From positions 62,001 to 126,000 of the forward strand of contig CABYFY010000005.1 in assembly GCA_902518355.1 (NCBI GenBank): a stretch of 64,000 nt of DNA. Direction: 5' to 3'. Source of the DNA: an uncultured Bacteroidota bacterium. Lineage in GTDB: Bacteria; Bacteroidota; Bacteroidia; Flavobacteriales; Flavobacteriaceae. A program made the position numbers and the translations under genes. Of the stretch, positions 31,568-41,953 are shown one piece after another. How positions within the stretch are numbered: the stretch's first letter is position 1; each line of letters begins with the position of its first letter. A model generated the notes under the pieces. It ran no database searches. It saw only the letters and a list, made by a program, of their open reading frames with translations, and was not told the DNA's origin.

Positions 31568-31903
31568 TTATTTATCTTCAGAAGAATTTTCCTCGGTAGT
31601 GTTAATTGGTAGTGGCTCCACAACTATTTCTTCAGTATTTAAGGCTTTAGACTCGGAAATTGCATCTGATTGTGTGAATGTAATATTGGATAATAATATT
31701 AGTCCAATCAAAGTTCCGCCTAGAACCCAAGTACTCTTATCAAGAAAATCGGTTGTTTGCTTTACTCCACCTAATTGTTGAGTGCCACCTCCACCAAATG
31801 ACGATGATAATCCACCTCCCTTGGGATTTTGTACCATAATTACAACAACCAGTAGGAATGCAACTATAACTATAAGAATAAGAAAAATTGAATAAGAACT
31901 CAT
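31568..31903 (-). CDS. secG: Preprotein translocase subunit SecG
   Basis: Two TM segments and VMVQNPKGGGLSSSFGGGGTQQLGGVKQTTDFLDKSTWVLG. Confidence 0.95.
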   Translation of the reverse strand: MSSYSIFLILIVIVAFLLVVVIMVQNPKGGGLSSSFGGGGTQQLGGVKQTTDFLDKSTWVLGGTLIGLILLSNITFTQSDAISESKALNTEEIVVEPLPINTTEENSSEDK

Positions 31904-32541
31904 CTTTTTAAGCTTTTAATTTTTTTAATTTGATCTGCAAAGTAACTGTTTTTTTCTGGAAATTTCAAAATTAATATTTTGTAAGACTGAATAGCTTTTT
32001 CATAATTTTTTTGATTAAGATATAACTTAGCCAATGTCTCAGTCATATAACCTGCTTGATTACTGAGATTATCTGGTTTATCATTACTTGACTCATTCTC
32101 ATTTACTTCAACTTTTAATTTAGGTTTTTCAGAAATAAACCTATCTATTGTTTCTGTTTCATTACTTCTATCAATGGGCTTTAAATTTGACAATTTTAAC
32201 CACTCGACAAAACTATTTTCCTCAATAATCTCTTCTTTAATAATTTTATATTCACTTTGTACAGTTGTGATTTCATTTTTATTAAAGTAAACTTTTTCAT
32301 TTTGATTTTGACTTTTATTAATAAAATCAAAAAGAATTTTTCTATCTCTAGAATAAGCTGCAGTATATCTGAGAAATTTTTTAAATTTTATATCATCATT
32401 TTCCTTCAAGGTCTTTAAATAAATAGCCTTGCTTATTTGAAAGTATGGAAATTCGCGATTGATTTCGTCTAAAAACGATAATTCTTCCGCTGTTAGATTT
32501 TCAGGATTTTGAAGGGTCTTTATAAAATTTTTTTTGTTCAT
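31900..32541 (-). CDS. TPR-like hypothetical protein
   Basis: C-terminal ETLAKLYLNQKNYEKAIQSYKILILKFPEKNSYFADQI resembles a TPR unit. Confidence 0.7.
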   Translation of the reverse strand: MNKKNFIKTLQNPENLTAEELSFLDEINREFPYFQISKAIYLKTLKENDDIKFKKFLRYTAAYSRDRKILFDFINKSQNQNEKVYFNKNEITTVQSEYKIIKEEIIEENSFVEWLKLSNLKPIDRSNETETIDRFISEKPKLKVEVNENESSNDKPDNLSNQAGYMTETLAKLYLNQKNYEKAIQSYKILILKFPEKNSYFADQIKKIKSLKR

Positions 32542-32542
32542 T

Positions 32543-33043
32543 TTACCACTTTGCTAGTGAAGCATTAAAAACATCTTGTGTAATTCTTTCAAAAATTTCG
32601 TCAAGTGCAGTATCTCTTTGACCTCCGATTAATTGAACGTTTCCAGGATAATCATAGTAAAAAGAGAATCTTTTTTCAAAATCAGCTTCGCTATCATTTT
32701 TATCATAAAATCTAATATTAACTCCAACTGTCAATCTATTTTGAGCTGCAGTATTATTTGCCGTCGCAGTAGTTGGTGAAATTCGATATTCAACAATTTC
32801 ACCTTCATATGTTAAGTCACCATTAGATTTAACTAATTCTAAGCTGGTTTGATTAATTAGTAAATCTATTAGTTTATTTGTGAAATCTCTTTCAATTCCT
32901 GGTTCGATTAAAGGGGCGTTATTTTGAAAATAATTGACCTGAAATGTCTTGGTCTCAGGAGATATTGATGCACCTGTTAAACTGTATTTTACACTACAAC
33001 TTGTGGTGAATATAATTAAAATTAATAGTTTAACGAATCTCAT
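32543..33043 (-). CDS. lptE: LPS assembly lipoprotein LptE-like
   Basis: Lipoprotein signal (FTTSCSVKYSLTGASISPETKTFQV); Bacteroidetes LptE-like ...RDTALDEIFERITQDVFN. Confidence 0.75.
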   Translation of the reverse strand: MRFVKLLILIIFTTSCSVKYSLTGASISPETKTFQVNYFQNNAPLIEPGIERDFTNKLIDLLINQTSLELVKSNGDLTYEGEIVEYRISPTTATANNTAAQNRLTVGVNIRFYDKNDSEADFEKRFSFYYDYPGNVQLIGGQRDTALDEIFERITQDVFNASLAKW

Positions 33044-33046
33044 TTG

Positions 33047-34294
33047 TTATAAATCAAATTGTTTTATTTTTCTATATAAGGTTCTTTCGCTAATACCCAA
33101 TTCTTCAGCTGCTAATTTTCTTTTACCCGCGTGTTTCTCTAAAGATTTTTTTATTAGTTCTAATTCTTTTTCCTGAATTGATAATGATTCAATTGCTTTA
33201 ACTTCCTGAATATAATCAAATTTGTCTTCAAAATCTTTATTTTCTTCAATGCTTTTATTATTCTCTACATTAAATATTTCAATATTTTTTTCTGATGAAT
33301 AATTTTCATTTTGATATACTTTATTAATCAGTTGTTCATTATTTTTTTTGAATTCACTAATGTTAGAAGTTTGCATTAGTTCCAGGGTTAATTTTTTTAA
33401 ATCATTCAAATCCCCTTTCATATCAAATAATACTTTATATAAAATCTCACGCTCATTATTAAATTCAGACTTTTCAGACTTTTCAGAAATAATCGCTGGT
33501 AAATTATCACCCAAATTAGGTAAGTAATCTATAAGAACGTCTTTTTTTATCATCCTATTTTCTTCTAAGACTGATAATTGTTCTGCAATATTTTTTAATT
33601 GTCTAATATTCCCGTCCCATCTGTAATTTGTCAAAATACTGATAGCTTCTTCATCTAATTTTATCGTTGGCATACTATACTTTTGAGCAAAATCTGAACA
33701 GAATTTTCTAAATAATAAATGAATGTCTTCAGGTCTTTTTCTTAGTGGTGGTAAATTAATTTCTACAGTACTCAACCTGTAATACAAGTCTTCTCTGAAT
33801 TTATTTTTTTTGATTGCCTCTTGCATATTTACATTTGTAGCTGCCACAATTCGCACATTGGTCTTCTGAACTTTACTGGACCCAACTTTTATAAACTCTC
33901 CGTTCTCCAGTACCCTCAATAATCTTACTTGTGTTGTTAACGGAAGTTCGCCAACTTCATCTAAAAAAATTGTTCCCCCATCTGCAACTTCAAAATATCC
34001 AGCTCTTGTTTGGGTAGCACCTGTAAATGCCCCTTTTTCATGACCAAATAACTCACTATCAATTGTTCCCTCTGGAATAGCACCGCAGTTAACAGCAATA
34101 AATTTAGAGTGTTTTCTATGTGAAAGCTGATGAGCAATTTTTGGAATAACTTCTTTTCCAACACCGCTTTCACCTGTTATCAATACTGAAATATCAGTGG
34201 GAGCTACTTGCATAGCCTTTTCTAGAGCTCTGTTAAGCCCTATACTATTTCCTATAATTTCAAATCTTTGTTTTAATGCTTGTAATGAAACCAT
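33047..34294 (-). CDS. Sigma-54 interaction domain / Fis-type transcriptional regulator without receiver domain
   Basis: GESGVGKEVIPKIAH (Walker A), GAFTGA loop, GGTIFLDEVGELP (Walker B), C-terminal Fis-type HTH. Internal ATG 34294 gives the typical start MVSLQALKQRF. Confidence 0.9.
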   Translation of the reverse strand: MVSLQALKQRFEIIGNSIGLNRALEKAMQVAPTDISVLITGESGVGKEVIPKIAHQLSHRKHSKFIAVNCGAIPEGTIDSELFGHEKGAFTGATQTRAGYFEVADGGTIFLDEVGELPLTTQVRLLRVLENGEFIKVGSSKVQKTNVRIVAATNVNMQEAIKKNKFREDLYYRLSTVEINLPPLRKRPEDIHLLFRKFCSDFAQKYSMPTIKLDEEAISILTNYRWDGNIRQLKNIAEQLSVLEENRMIKKDVLIDYLPNLGDNLPAIISEKSEKSEFNNEREILYKVLFDMKGDLNDLKKLTLELMQTSNISEFKKNNEQLINKVYQNENYSSEKNIEIFNVENNKSIEENKDFEDKFDYIQEVKAIESLSIQEKELELIKKSLEKHAGKRKLAAEELGISERTLYRKIKQFDL

Positions 34295-34298
34295 AATC

Positions 34299-35774
34299 TT
34301 AATTATTTTTAGAAAAAGCAATAGCTTCACCTATGAGGGTAGCACTAGTGCAACTATTGATTTTAACATTAACAAAATCTCCTATTTTATAATTTTCTTT
34401 TGGAAACACAACTGTAGTATTTTGTTGATTTCTTCCTGCCCAATGTAAATTTGATTTTTTGGATTCTTTTTCTATTAAAACCTCGACAGTTTTACCAACA
34501 AATTCTTTACTCCTGTAAAGGGAATGCTTTTGTTGTAATTCAACAATTTCGCTTAATCTTCTGCTTTTAGTTTCCTCATCAATGTTGTCCTCCAATTTTT
34601 TTGCAGCAAGAGTTCCCGGTCTTTCAGAATATTTGAACATGTAACCAAATGAATATTTCACTTTTTCCATTAAGGATAAAGTATCATTATGATCTTGTTC
34701 TGATTCGTTAGGAAATCCAGAAATCATATCATGGCTAATACTGCAATCAGGAATAATTTGAAAAATATTTTCAACCAAGTTTATATATTCCTCTCTTGTA
34801 TGCTGTCTATTCATTGCCTTGAGAACTTTATTACTACCGCTTTGTACAGGTAAATGAATGTAGTTACAAATATTTTCATACTTTGACATCACTTTTATCA
34901 CATCAAGTGACATGTCTTGTGGGTTTGATGTTGAGAATCTTATTCTCATTTTAGGTTGAGTTAATGCACACATTTCTAATAGCTTAGCAAAATTTATAGA
35001 CGATGCTTTTTGAATTTCACTTGCTTTTGAAAAGTCTTTCTTTAATCCGCCCCCATACCATAAATAGCTATCAACATTTTGACCTAGTAAAGTTATTTCC
35101 TTAAAACCTTTTTCATGTAAATCATTCAATTCTTCTATTATAGATTGTGGATCTCTACTTCTTTCACGTCCTCTAGTAAATGGAACAACACAAAATGTAC
35201 ACATATTATCACATCCTCTAGTTATTGATATAAAAGCACTAACTCCATTTGAATTAATACGAGTTGGTGTTATATCGCCATATGTTTCATCCTTTGACAG
35301 AATCACATTAACTGCAGATCTACCATCTTCAATTTCTTCCAGTAAATTAGGTAGGTCTTTATAAGCATCAGGACCAACCACCATATCTACAATCTTTTCT
35401 TCTTCTAAAAATTTATGTTTCAATCGCTCAGCCATACAACCTAATACACCCACCTTAACATTTGAGTTGGTTTTTCTAACCTTATTGAATTTTTCAAGTC
35501 TTTTTCTAACTGTTAGCTCAGCCTTTTCTCTAATTGAACAGGTATTCACCAAAATCAGATCGGCAGTGTATAAATCATCAGATGTTTTATAGCCGTTTTT
35601 AGAGAGTATTGATGCAACAATTTCGCTATCACTAAAATTCATAGCACAGCCATAGCTTTCAATGTAAACAGATTTGGTTTTACTGTTATCGTTTATGTTT
35701 TTAACAACTAATGCGTCACCATTATATTTATATGGATTCTTTTCGCTCATTTCTTTAAACATTTTGCACAGCAA
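34299..35774 (-). CDS. miaB: tRNA-2-methylthio-N6-dimethylallyladenosine synthase MiaB; start may be internal (ATG ~35750)
   Basis: YIESYGCAMNFSDSEIVASIL, TRGCDNMCTFCVVPFTRGRERSR, LLGQNVDSY and C-terminal TRAM-like region. Confidence 0.95.
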   Translation of the reverse strand: MLCKMFKEMSEKNPYKYNGDALVVKNINDNSKTKSVYIESYGCAMNFSDSEIVASILSKNGYKTSDDLYTADLILVNTCSIREKAELTVRKRLEKFNKVRKTNSNVKVGVLGCMAERLKHKFLEEEKIVDMVVGPDAYKDLPNLLEEIEDGRSAVNVILSKDETYGDITPTRINSNGVSAFISITRGCDNMCTFCVVPFTRGRERSRDPQSIIEELNDLHEKGFKEITLLGQNVDSYLWYGGGLKKDFSKASEIQKASSINFAKLLEMCALTQPKMRIRFSTSNPQDMSLDVIKVMSKYENICNYIHLPVQSGSNKVLKAMNRQHTREEYINLVENIFQIIPDCSISHDMISGFPNESEQDHNDTLSLMEKVKYSFGYMFKYSERPGTLAAKKLEDNIDEETKSRRLSEIVELQQKHSLYRSKEFVGKTVEVLIEKESKKSNLHWAGRNQQNTTVVFPKENYKIGDFVNVKINSCTSATLIGEAIAFSKNN

Positions 35775-35893
35775 ATATATTAAAAATACGACAATTTGTC
35801 ATGCTTTAAATTTTATCATTTTTATTCTGGCTTAATATTTGAAACATATAATTATGAAAAAATAATCTACATTTGTACTCTTAAAAATCAAAA

Positions 35894-38350
35894 ATGGCAG
35901 AGAATTTAGTAATTGTTGAGTCCCCGGCAAAAGCCAAAACAATCGAAAAATATTTAGGCGTAAACTATAAAGTTGCCTCAAGTTTTGGTCACATTTCTGA
36001 CTTACCCTCAAAAAATATAGGGATTGATATTGAAAATGATTTTAAACCTAAATATGAGGTTTCATCTGACAAAAAAACTATTGTAAAAAACTTAAAAGAT
36101 TTAGTTAAAAAGTCTAAAACTGTTTGGCTCGCAAGTGATGAAGATCGTGAAGGTGAAGCGATTGCTTGGCATTTATTTAGAACTTTAAAGTTAGATGCTG
36201 ATAACACCAAGAGAATTGTATTCAATGAGATAACAAAATCAGCCATTACAAATGCAATCAATAATCCTAGATCGATAAATTATGACCTAGTGGATGCACA
36301 ACAGGCAAGGAGAGTTCTTGATAGGATAGTTGGTTATGAACTATCACCTGTGCTTTGGAGGAAAGTTAAGGGCGGACTATCCGCTGGAAGAGTTCAATCC
36401 GTTGCTGTAAGGTTGATTGTCGAAAAAGAAAGAGAAATAAGAAATTATGTATCAAAATCAACCTATAAAGTTGAGGCGGTATTCAAAAATTCGAATGGAA
36501 AAGAGTTTGTTGCTAGACTTTCAAACGAGTTTAAATCAAAAGATGATGCAATTGATTATCTTAACAGTTCTACAGGATCTACATTTAAGGTTTCAGAAAT
36601 AGTAAAAAAACCTGTAAAAAAATCGGCACCAGCTCCATTTACCACATCAACATTACAACAAGAAGCATCCAGAAAACTATCTTTTCCTGTTTCCAAAACA
36701 ATGAGTGTTGCCCAGAGATTATACGAATCAGGACATATTACCTATATGAGGACTGATAGCGTTAATTTATCAAACCTTGCTATAGATGAGGCAAAAAAGC
36801 AGGTTGTTAAAAATTTTGGTGAAGCATACTCAAACCCTAAAAATTTTAGCACGAAAGCAAAAGGCGCTCAACAAGCCCACGAAGCAGTCAGACCAACAAA
36901 TTTCGATATGTCACCTGACAACGTTAAAGATTATGATCAAAAAAGATTATACCAACTAATCTTGAACAGAACACTTGCGTCCCAAATGAAACCTGCTGAA
37001 CTTGAAAAAACCAATATTAAAATTTCAAGTTCTAATAGAAGTGAATTATTTACAGCTAATGGTGAGGTAATCAAATTTGATGGTTATCTAAAATTATATC
37101 AAGTTTCAAAGGATGATGATTCAGCAGAAGATGATGGGATTTTACCTAGATTTAACCAAGATGAGATCTTAAATTTAGAAGAGTTATTTGCTACACAGAA
37201 ATTTAGTAGACCCCCATATAGATATTCCGAAGCATCATTGGTAAAAAAACTTGAGGAATTAGGGATTGGTAGACCATCAACATATGCACCTACAATCTCC
37301 ACAGTTCAAAATAGAGGTTATGTTGAAAAAGGATCCACTGAAGCAAAATCAAGAAAAGTAATAAAGGTTTCAATCTCCAACGCAGTAATTTCTGAAAATA
37401 CCCTTAGTGAGAAATTTGGATCTGATAAAGGAAAATTAATTCCAACTGATATTGGAATGATAGTTACTGACTTTTTGAAAAATCACTTCGAGTACATAAT
37501 GGATTATAACTTTACAGCAAAGGTTGAACAAGATTTTGACAGTATAGCTAGCGGTAAAAAGAATTGGACAGAAATGATGAAAAGTTTCTATGGAAAATTT
37601 CATCCGGTTGTTGAGGATGTGCAACAAAATGCTACTAGAGAAAGTGGTAAAAGAGTTTTAGGCTCACACCCTGAAAACGGCAAAGAAGTAAGTGTAAGAT
37701 TGGGTAAATTTGGTCCAATGGTTCAGATAGGAACTGTTGACGATGAAGAAAAGCCCAAATTTGCTAGCCTTCCCCAAGATTTTCAGATTGAATCTGTAAC
37801 ACTTGACCAAGCCTTATCCTTATTTGAATTACCGAGAACATTGGGAGAATTTCAAGGCGAAACATTAGAGGCTAATAATGGTAGATACGGACCGTATATA
37901 AAATTTGGGAAAAAATTTGTATCAATCCCTGCTGGAAAATCTCCTACATCAATTTCATTGGAAGATGCAATAGTGATTATAGAAGATAAAATTAAAGCTG
38001 ATGCTCCAATTCATGTTTATGAAAATATGAATGTTCAAAAAGGAAAAGGAAGATTTGGACCTTATATCAAATGGAATAATATATTTATCAACGTCAATAA
38101 AAAGTATGATTGGGATAATCTTTCGATTGATGATATTGAAGAATTAATTGAAGAAAAGAAACAAAAAGAAAAAGACAAGGTTATTCATAACTGGGAACAG
38201 GAAGGAATTAAAGTTGAAAAAGGTAGATGGGGTAAATTTTATTTGATAAAATCTAAAAAGAAGATTTTGTTAGATAAAAATCTTGATGTTGCGTCAATTG
38301 ATATAGATCAAGCCAAGGAGATATACAAAGCAAATACATCTAAAAAGTAG
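35894..38350 (+). CDS. topA: DNA topoisomerase I
   Basis: NLVIVESPAKAKTIEKYLG, YMRTDSVNLS and LGIGRPSTYAPTI. Confidence 0.97.
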   Translation: MAENLVIVESPAKAKTIEKYLGVNYKVASSFGHISDLPSKNIGIDIENDFKPKYEVSSDKKTIVKNLKDLVKKSKTVWLASDEDREGEAIAWHLFRTLKLDADNTKRIVFNEITKSAITNAINNPRSINYDLVDAQQARRVLDRIVGYELSPVLWRKVKGGLSAGRVQSVAVRLIVEKEREIRNYVSKSTYKVEAVFKNSNGKEFVARLSNEFKSKDDAIDYLNSSTGSTFKVSEIVKKPVKKSAPAPFTTSTLQQEASRKLSFPVSKTMSVAQRLYESGHITYMRTDSVNLSNLAIDEAKKQVVKNFGEAYSNPKNFSTKAKGAQQAHEAVRPTNFDMSPDNVKDYDQKRLYQLILNRTLASQMKPAELEKTNIKISSSNRSELFTANGEVIKFDGYLKLYQVSKDDDSAEDDGILPRFNQDEILNLEELFATQKFSRPPYRYSEASLVKKLEELGIGRPSTYAPTISTVQNRGYVEKGSTEAKSRKVIKVSISNAVISENTLSEKFGSDKGKLIPTDIGMIVTDFLKNHFEYIMDYNFTAKVEQDFDSIASGKKNWTEMMKSFYGKFHPVVEDVQQNATRESGKRVLGSHPENGKEVSVRLGKFGPMVQIGTVDDEEKPKFASLPQDFQIESVTLDQALSLFELPRTLGEFQGETLEANNGRYGPYIKFGKKFVSIPAGKSPTSISLEDAIVIIEDKIKADAPIHVYENMNVQKGKGRFGPYIKWNNIFINVNKKYDWDNLSIDDIEELIEEKKQKEKDKVIHNWEQEGIKVEKGRWGKFYLIKSKKKILLDKNLDVASIDIDQAKEIYKANTSKK

Positions 38351-38362
38351 AATAATTAAATC

Positions 38363-39550
38363 ATGGGTTCAGACTATTTAACATCACCCTTTGACGATTT
38401 GTTAAAACCTGTGGATGATCACCTTATAGTCCACAATGAGCTTATGACTCCATTGATTCTTGGAAATAGAATTAGTATTCATTCTTCTGAAAAAGGTATT
38501 CCAGATTTAGACTCTATAAAAATTGCTATAATTGGTGTTCCCGAAGAAAGAAATTCGGTTGATTATTTAGGTGATAATCTTAACTTAAATGAGATACGAA
38601 AATCGCTTTACAACCTTTATCCGGGAAATTGGTCATCAAGAATTGCTGATTTAGGAAACTTAATTTTGGGAGGTAGTGCTGATGAAACATATGGAAGAGT
38701 AATTTCCCTGCTTACAATAATATTTAAAAAGAATATAATTCCTGTAATTATTGGTGGTAGTCAAGATCTGTTATACGCTGTATACAGAGCATATGATTCT
38801 ATTCAAAATACTGTCAATATTGTCAATGTTGATTCAAATTTTGATTTGGGTGATTCCTCAAAACCAATCAATAATCTTAGTTATCTTGGTAAAGTAATAC
38901 TTGATCAGCCACACAATTTATTCAATTATTCTAACATTGGATACCAAACATATCACAATTCTCAAGAGGAAATAGATTTGATGGATAATTTATATTTTGA
39001 AGCTTACCGGCTTGGTGAAGTTTCTTCAAAAATTAGATTGGTAGAACCCGTCATGAGGGATGCTGATATCGTTAGCATTGATATGAAATCAATAAGAGCT
39101 GCCGAGTTGAGTTCTAGACAAAAGTTTTCTCCTAATGGGTTTGACGGTAAAGAAATATGTGCAATTAGCAGATACGCTGGTATCAGTAATAAAGTTAGTT
39201 CATTTGGTGTTTTCGAATACAAATCTTCAAATGAGGATGAAGTTACAGAGATGCTTATTTCACAGGTAATATGGTATTTTATCGAAGGGGTAAATTGTCG
39301 AATAATTGATTCTGATTTTACCAATGAAGATGAATACAATAAATTCACGGTTATTGTAGACGAATATGAATTAGTTTTCTACAAAAATAAAATTACTTCA
39401 AGATGGTGGATAGAAATTTTTGGTGAAGGCTCTAATACTAAACTGAAACAAACCACGTTATTACCCTGTACAGTAGAAGATTATGAAACCGCTAAAAATG
39501 GTTTAATTCCTGATAGATGGTTTAAAGCAATAAAGAAAAATATATTATAG
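38363..39550 (+). CDS. Arginase/formimidoylglutamase-family protein with degenerate metal-binding motifs
   Basis: Arginase-like fold pattern (IIPVIIGGSQDLLYAVY, VNIVNVDSNFDLGD, ADIVSIDMKSIRAAE), but the canonical GGDHS, DAHxD and SxDxDxxDP ligands are altered. Adjacent to gldK. Confidence 0.7.
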   Translation: MGSDYLTSPFDDLLKPVDDHLIVHNELMTPLILGNRISIHSSEKGIPDLDSIKIAIIGVPEERNSVDYLGDNLNLNEIRKSLYNLYPGNWSSRIADLGNLILGGSADETYGRVISLLTIIFKKNIIPVIIGGSQDLLYAVYRAYDSIQNTVNIVNVDSNFDLGDSSKPINNLSYLGKVILDQPHNLFNYSNIGYQTYHNSQEEIDLMDNLYFEAYRLGEVSSKIRLVEPVMRDADIVSIDMKSIRAAELSSRQKFSPNGFDGKEICAISRYAGISNKVSSFGVFEYKSSNEDEVTEMLISQVIWYFIEGVNCRIIDSDFTNEDEYNKFTVIVDEYELVFYKNKITSRWWIEIFGEGSNTKLKQTTLLPCTVEDYETAKNGLIPDRWFKAIKKNIL

Positions 39551-39628
39551 TTTTTTTTTATTTTTAAAAAACACAAAACAATAACAGGAAATTATAATGT
39601 TTCATAATTTGTTTATTTAAATTTATAT

Positions 39629-39653
39629 GGGTAAGTTTACCCCACTTTTTTTT
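39629..39653 (+). terminator. Hairpin plus T-run between the arginase-like gene and gldK
   Basis: GGGTAA-GT-TTACCC (39629-39642) followed by CACT8 (to 39653). 17 nt upstream of the gldK start. Confidence 0.55.
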
Positions 39654-39669
39654 AAAAGTAATAGATAAA

Positions 39670-41325
39670 ATGAGAAAAATTTTACAACTTTTTATAGTAG
39701 CACTAGTAGCTTTTAGTTGTGGTTCCAACGGAAACGTGAATAAATCTAAAGGTGAACTTGTTGGGGTTAAAGGAAATAAATATTATGCCGAAAAGCCATT
39801 CGGGATGGTTTTAGTCCCAGGTGGATCTTTTATTATGGGTAAATCTGATGACGATATGCCATCAATTCAAGATGCTCCTACGAAAACTGTAACAGTAAGG
39901 TCATTTTACATGGATGAAACTGAAATTACCAATGCTGAATATAGACAATTTGTAAGATGGGTTAGAGACTCTGTTATTAGAACTGCATTAGCAGAACAAT
40001 TTAGAGACAGAGACGACATAGGTCCTGAAAGTGAATATTTTCAATACTTATACAAATCTGAAAAAGCCAGTAAAGAATCTGATGATGAATCTGATTGGGA
40101 TGGAAAAACTGACTTAGACTGGGATGTAGATTTGGATTATTTTGGACCTACCTATGGAAATGGTAAATCATCCTACTCAAGAGATTCAATCTTCTTCAAT
40201 AGTGACAGTGAATATGCAGAAGTTGTTAGAAGGTTTTTATTTGATGAAGACCAGATTTTCAACGATATGGTATTTTCTTGGAAGGTAGATCAGTTTGCAT
40301 ATGAAAATAAATATTCAAATTTATCAGGTCCAAATGGTTACTTGGCAAGAATGGAAGAATATAAAAGAATGGCTATTGATGAATTATATGATCAACAGAC
40401 TGGACAATTAATTCAAGATGATCAGATGCAGGTAACCGATGTATCTCAGCCTGGTTCTTTTAGACAATTTGAGATTAGATTGGCAACACCAAGCGGTGGA
40501 TACGGTGAAGTTGAAGAAACAATAACTATCAATGATGACTACATTCACGAAAGGTTTCCATCGAGTAAAAGAAGTAATTTTATTAAGCAAATTCCTGTTC
40601 CTATTTACCCGGATACAACTGTTTGGATAAGAGACTTTAATTACTCATATAATGAGCCAATGCATAATGACTATTTTTGGCATGATGCATACAATGATTA
40701 CCCTGTAGTTGGAGTAACATGGCACCAGGCTAAAGCATTTTGTGAGTGGAGAACCAAGACAAAAAATAATTATCAAAAAACTAAAAAGAAAAAGAGTTTA
40801 GTTCCTGAATTCAGGCTTCCTACTGAAGCTGAATGGGAATTTGCTGCAAGAGGTGGTCTTCAAGGTGCTATGTATCCTTGGGGAGGACCATATACAAAAA
40901 ATGACAGAGGATGTTTCATGGCTAACTTTAAACCTATGAGAGGTGATTACTCAGTTGATCAGGCACTTTATACAGTTGAAGCAAATGCCTATGACCCTAA
41001 TGGTTACAACCTGTTTAATATGGCAGGAAATGTTTCAGAATGGATTGATTCATCTTACGAGCCTGAAGCATACGAGTTTTCTTCAACAATTAATCCAAAT
41101 GTAAATGACGAAGAAAATGAATTAAAAGTAGTTAGAGGAGGTTCTTGGAAAGATGTAAAGTATTTTTTACAGGTTAGTTCAAGGGATTATGAAAATGCTA
41201 ATCAAGCTAGAAGTTATATTGGCTTCAGAACTGTCCATGACTATCTTGGTGCAGACATGACTGCAAACGCAATGACCAATGCATCAATTAGAAAACAAAA
41301 TAATAGAAGAAGTTCTATCAAATAA
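39670..41325 (+). CDS. gldK: Gliding motility / T9SS lipoprotein GldK (FGE-sulfatase-like domain)
   Basis: Lipoprotein signal (LVAFSCGSNG), MVLVPGGSFIMGKSDDD, RLPTEAEWEFAARGG, NVSEWIDSSYEP and VVRGGSW. Confidence 0.95.
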   Translation: MRKILQLFIVALVAFSCGSNGNVNKSKGELVGVKGNKYYAEKPFGMVLVPGGSFIMGKSDDDMPSIQDAPTKTVTVRSFYMDETEITNAEYRQFVRWVRDSVIRTALAEQFRDRDDIGPESEYFQYLYKSEKASKESDDESDWDGKTDLDWDVDLDYFGPTYGNGKSSYSRDSIFFNSDSEYAEVVRRFLFDEDQIFNDMVFSWKVDQFAYENKYSNLSGPNGYLARMEEYKRMAIDELYDQQTGQLIQDDQMQVTDVSQPGSFRQFEIRLATPSGGYGEVEETITINDDYIHERFPSSKRSNFIKQIPVPIYPDTTVWIRDFNYSYNEPMHNDYFWHDAYNDYPVVGVTWHQAKAFCEWRTKTKNNYQKTKKKKSLVPEFRLPTEAEWEFAARGGLQGAMYPWGGPYTKNDRGCFMANFKPMRGDYSVDQALYTVEANAYDPNGYNLFNMAGNVSEWIDSSYEPEAYEFSSTINPNVNDEENELKVVRGGSWKDVKYFLQVSSRDYENANQARSYIGFRTVHDYLGADMTANAMTNASIRKQNNRRSSIK

Positions 41326-41356
41326 TAAATAAAAACAACAACTAAAATTATAAAAA

Positions 41357-41887
41357 ATGAGATTACTTAATAAAACACAAATGAATTTTGCCTATGGAAT
41401 GGGTGCTGCTGTAGTAATTATTGGAGCATTAATGAAAATCACTCACTTTTCAATAGGTTTTTTAACTGGTAATGTTATGTTAACAATTGGACTTGTAACA
41501 GAGGCGATTATTTTTGCCCTTTCTGCATTTGATCCACCTGCTGATGATTATGCTTGGGAAGAGGTGTATCCGGAACTAGCTGGAGGTAAAAAAGGTTCTT
41601 CAGCTGATAAAAAGAGTCCAAAGGCCTTAATGAGCGACAAAATTGACGAAATGTTTAAAAATGCAAAGTTAGATGAATCAGTTGTAAAAGGTCTTACGCA
41701 AAGTATTAAGGATTTTGAAGCTTCTGCTAAATCTGGTGCAGACAATGCAGGTGAGTTGGCTAAAATCAATAAGGAATTTGCTGACAACGCAAACAAGCTT
41801 ACAACTCAAATGGAAAGTTTAGCTAAAAATCTAGAATCTCTTAATAATGTGTATGGTGGGGTTCTTAATGCAATGAACAAAAAATAA
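41357..41887 (+). CDS. gldL: T9SS inner-membrane motor protein GldL
   Basis: Two N-terminal TM helices (MNFAYGMGAAVVIIGALMKITHFSIG...LTIGLVTEAIIFALSAFDPP); gene order. Confidence 0.95.
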   Translation: MRLLNKTQMNFAYGMGAAVVIIGALMKITHFSIGFLTGNVMLTIGLVTEAIIFALSAFDPPADDYAWEEVYPELAGGKKGSSADKKSPKALMSDKIDEMFKNAKLDESVVKGLTQSIKDFEASAKSGADNAGELAKINKEFADNANKLTTQMESLAKNLESLNNVYGGVLNAMNKK

Positions 41888-41953
41888 TTTTCATTATTTA
41901 ACAACCAGATTTTGTCTGAGTTGATATAATAATTAACGCTAAAATATAATATT

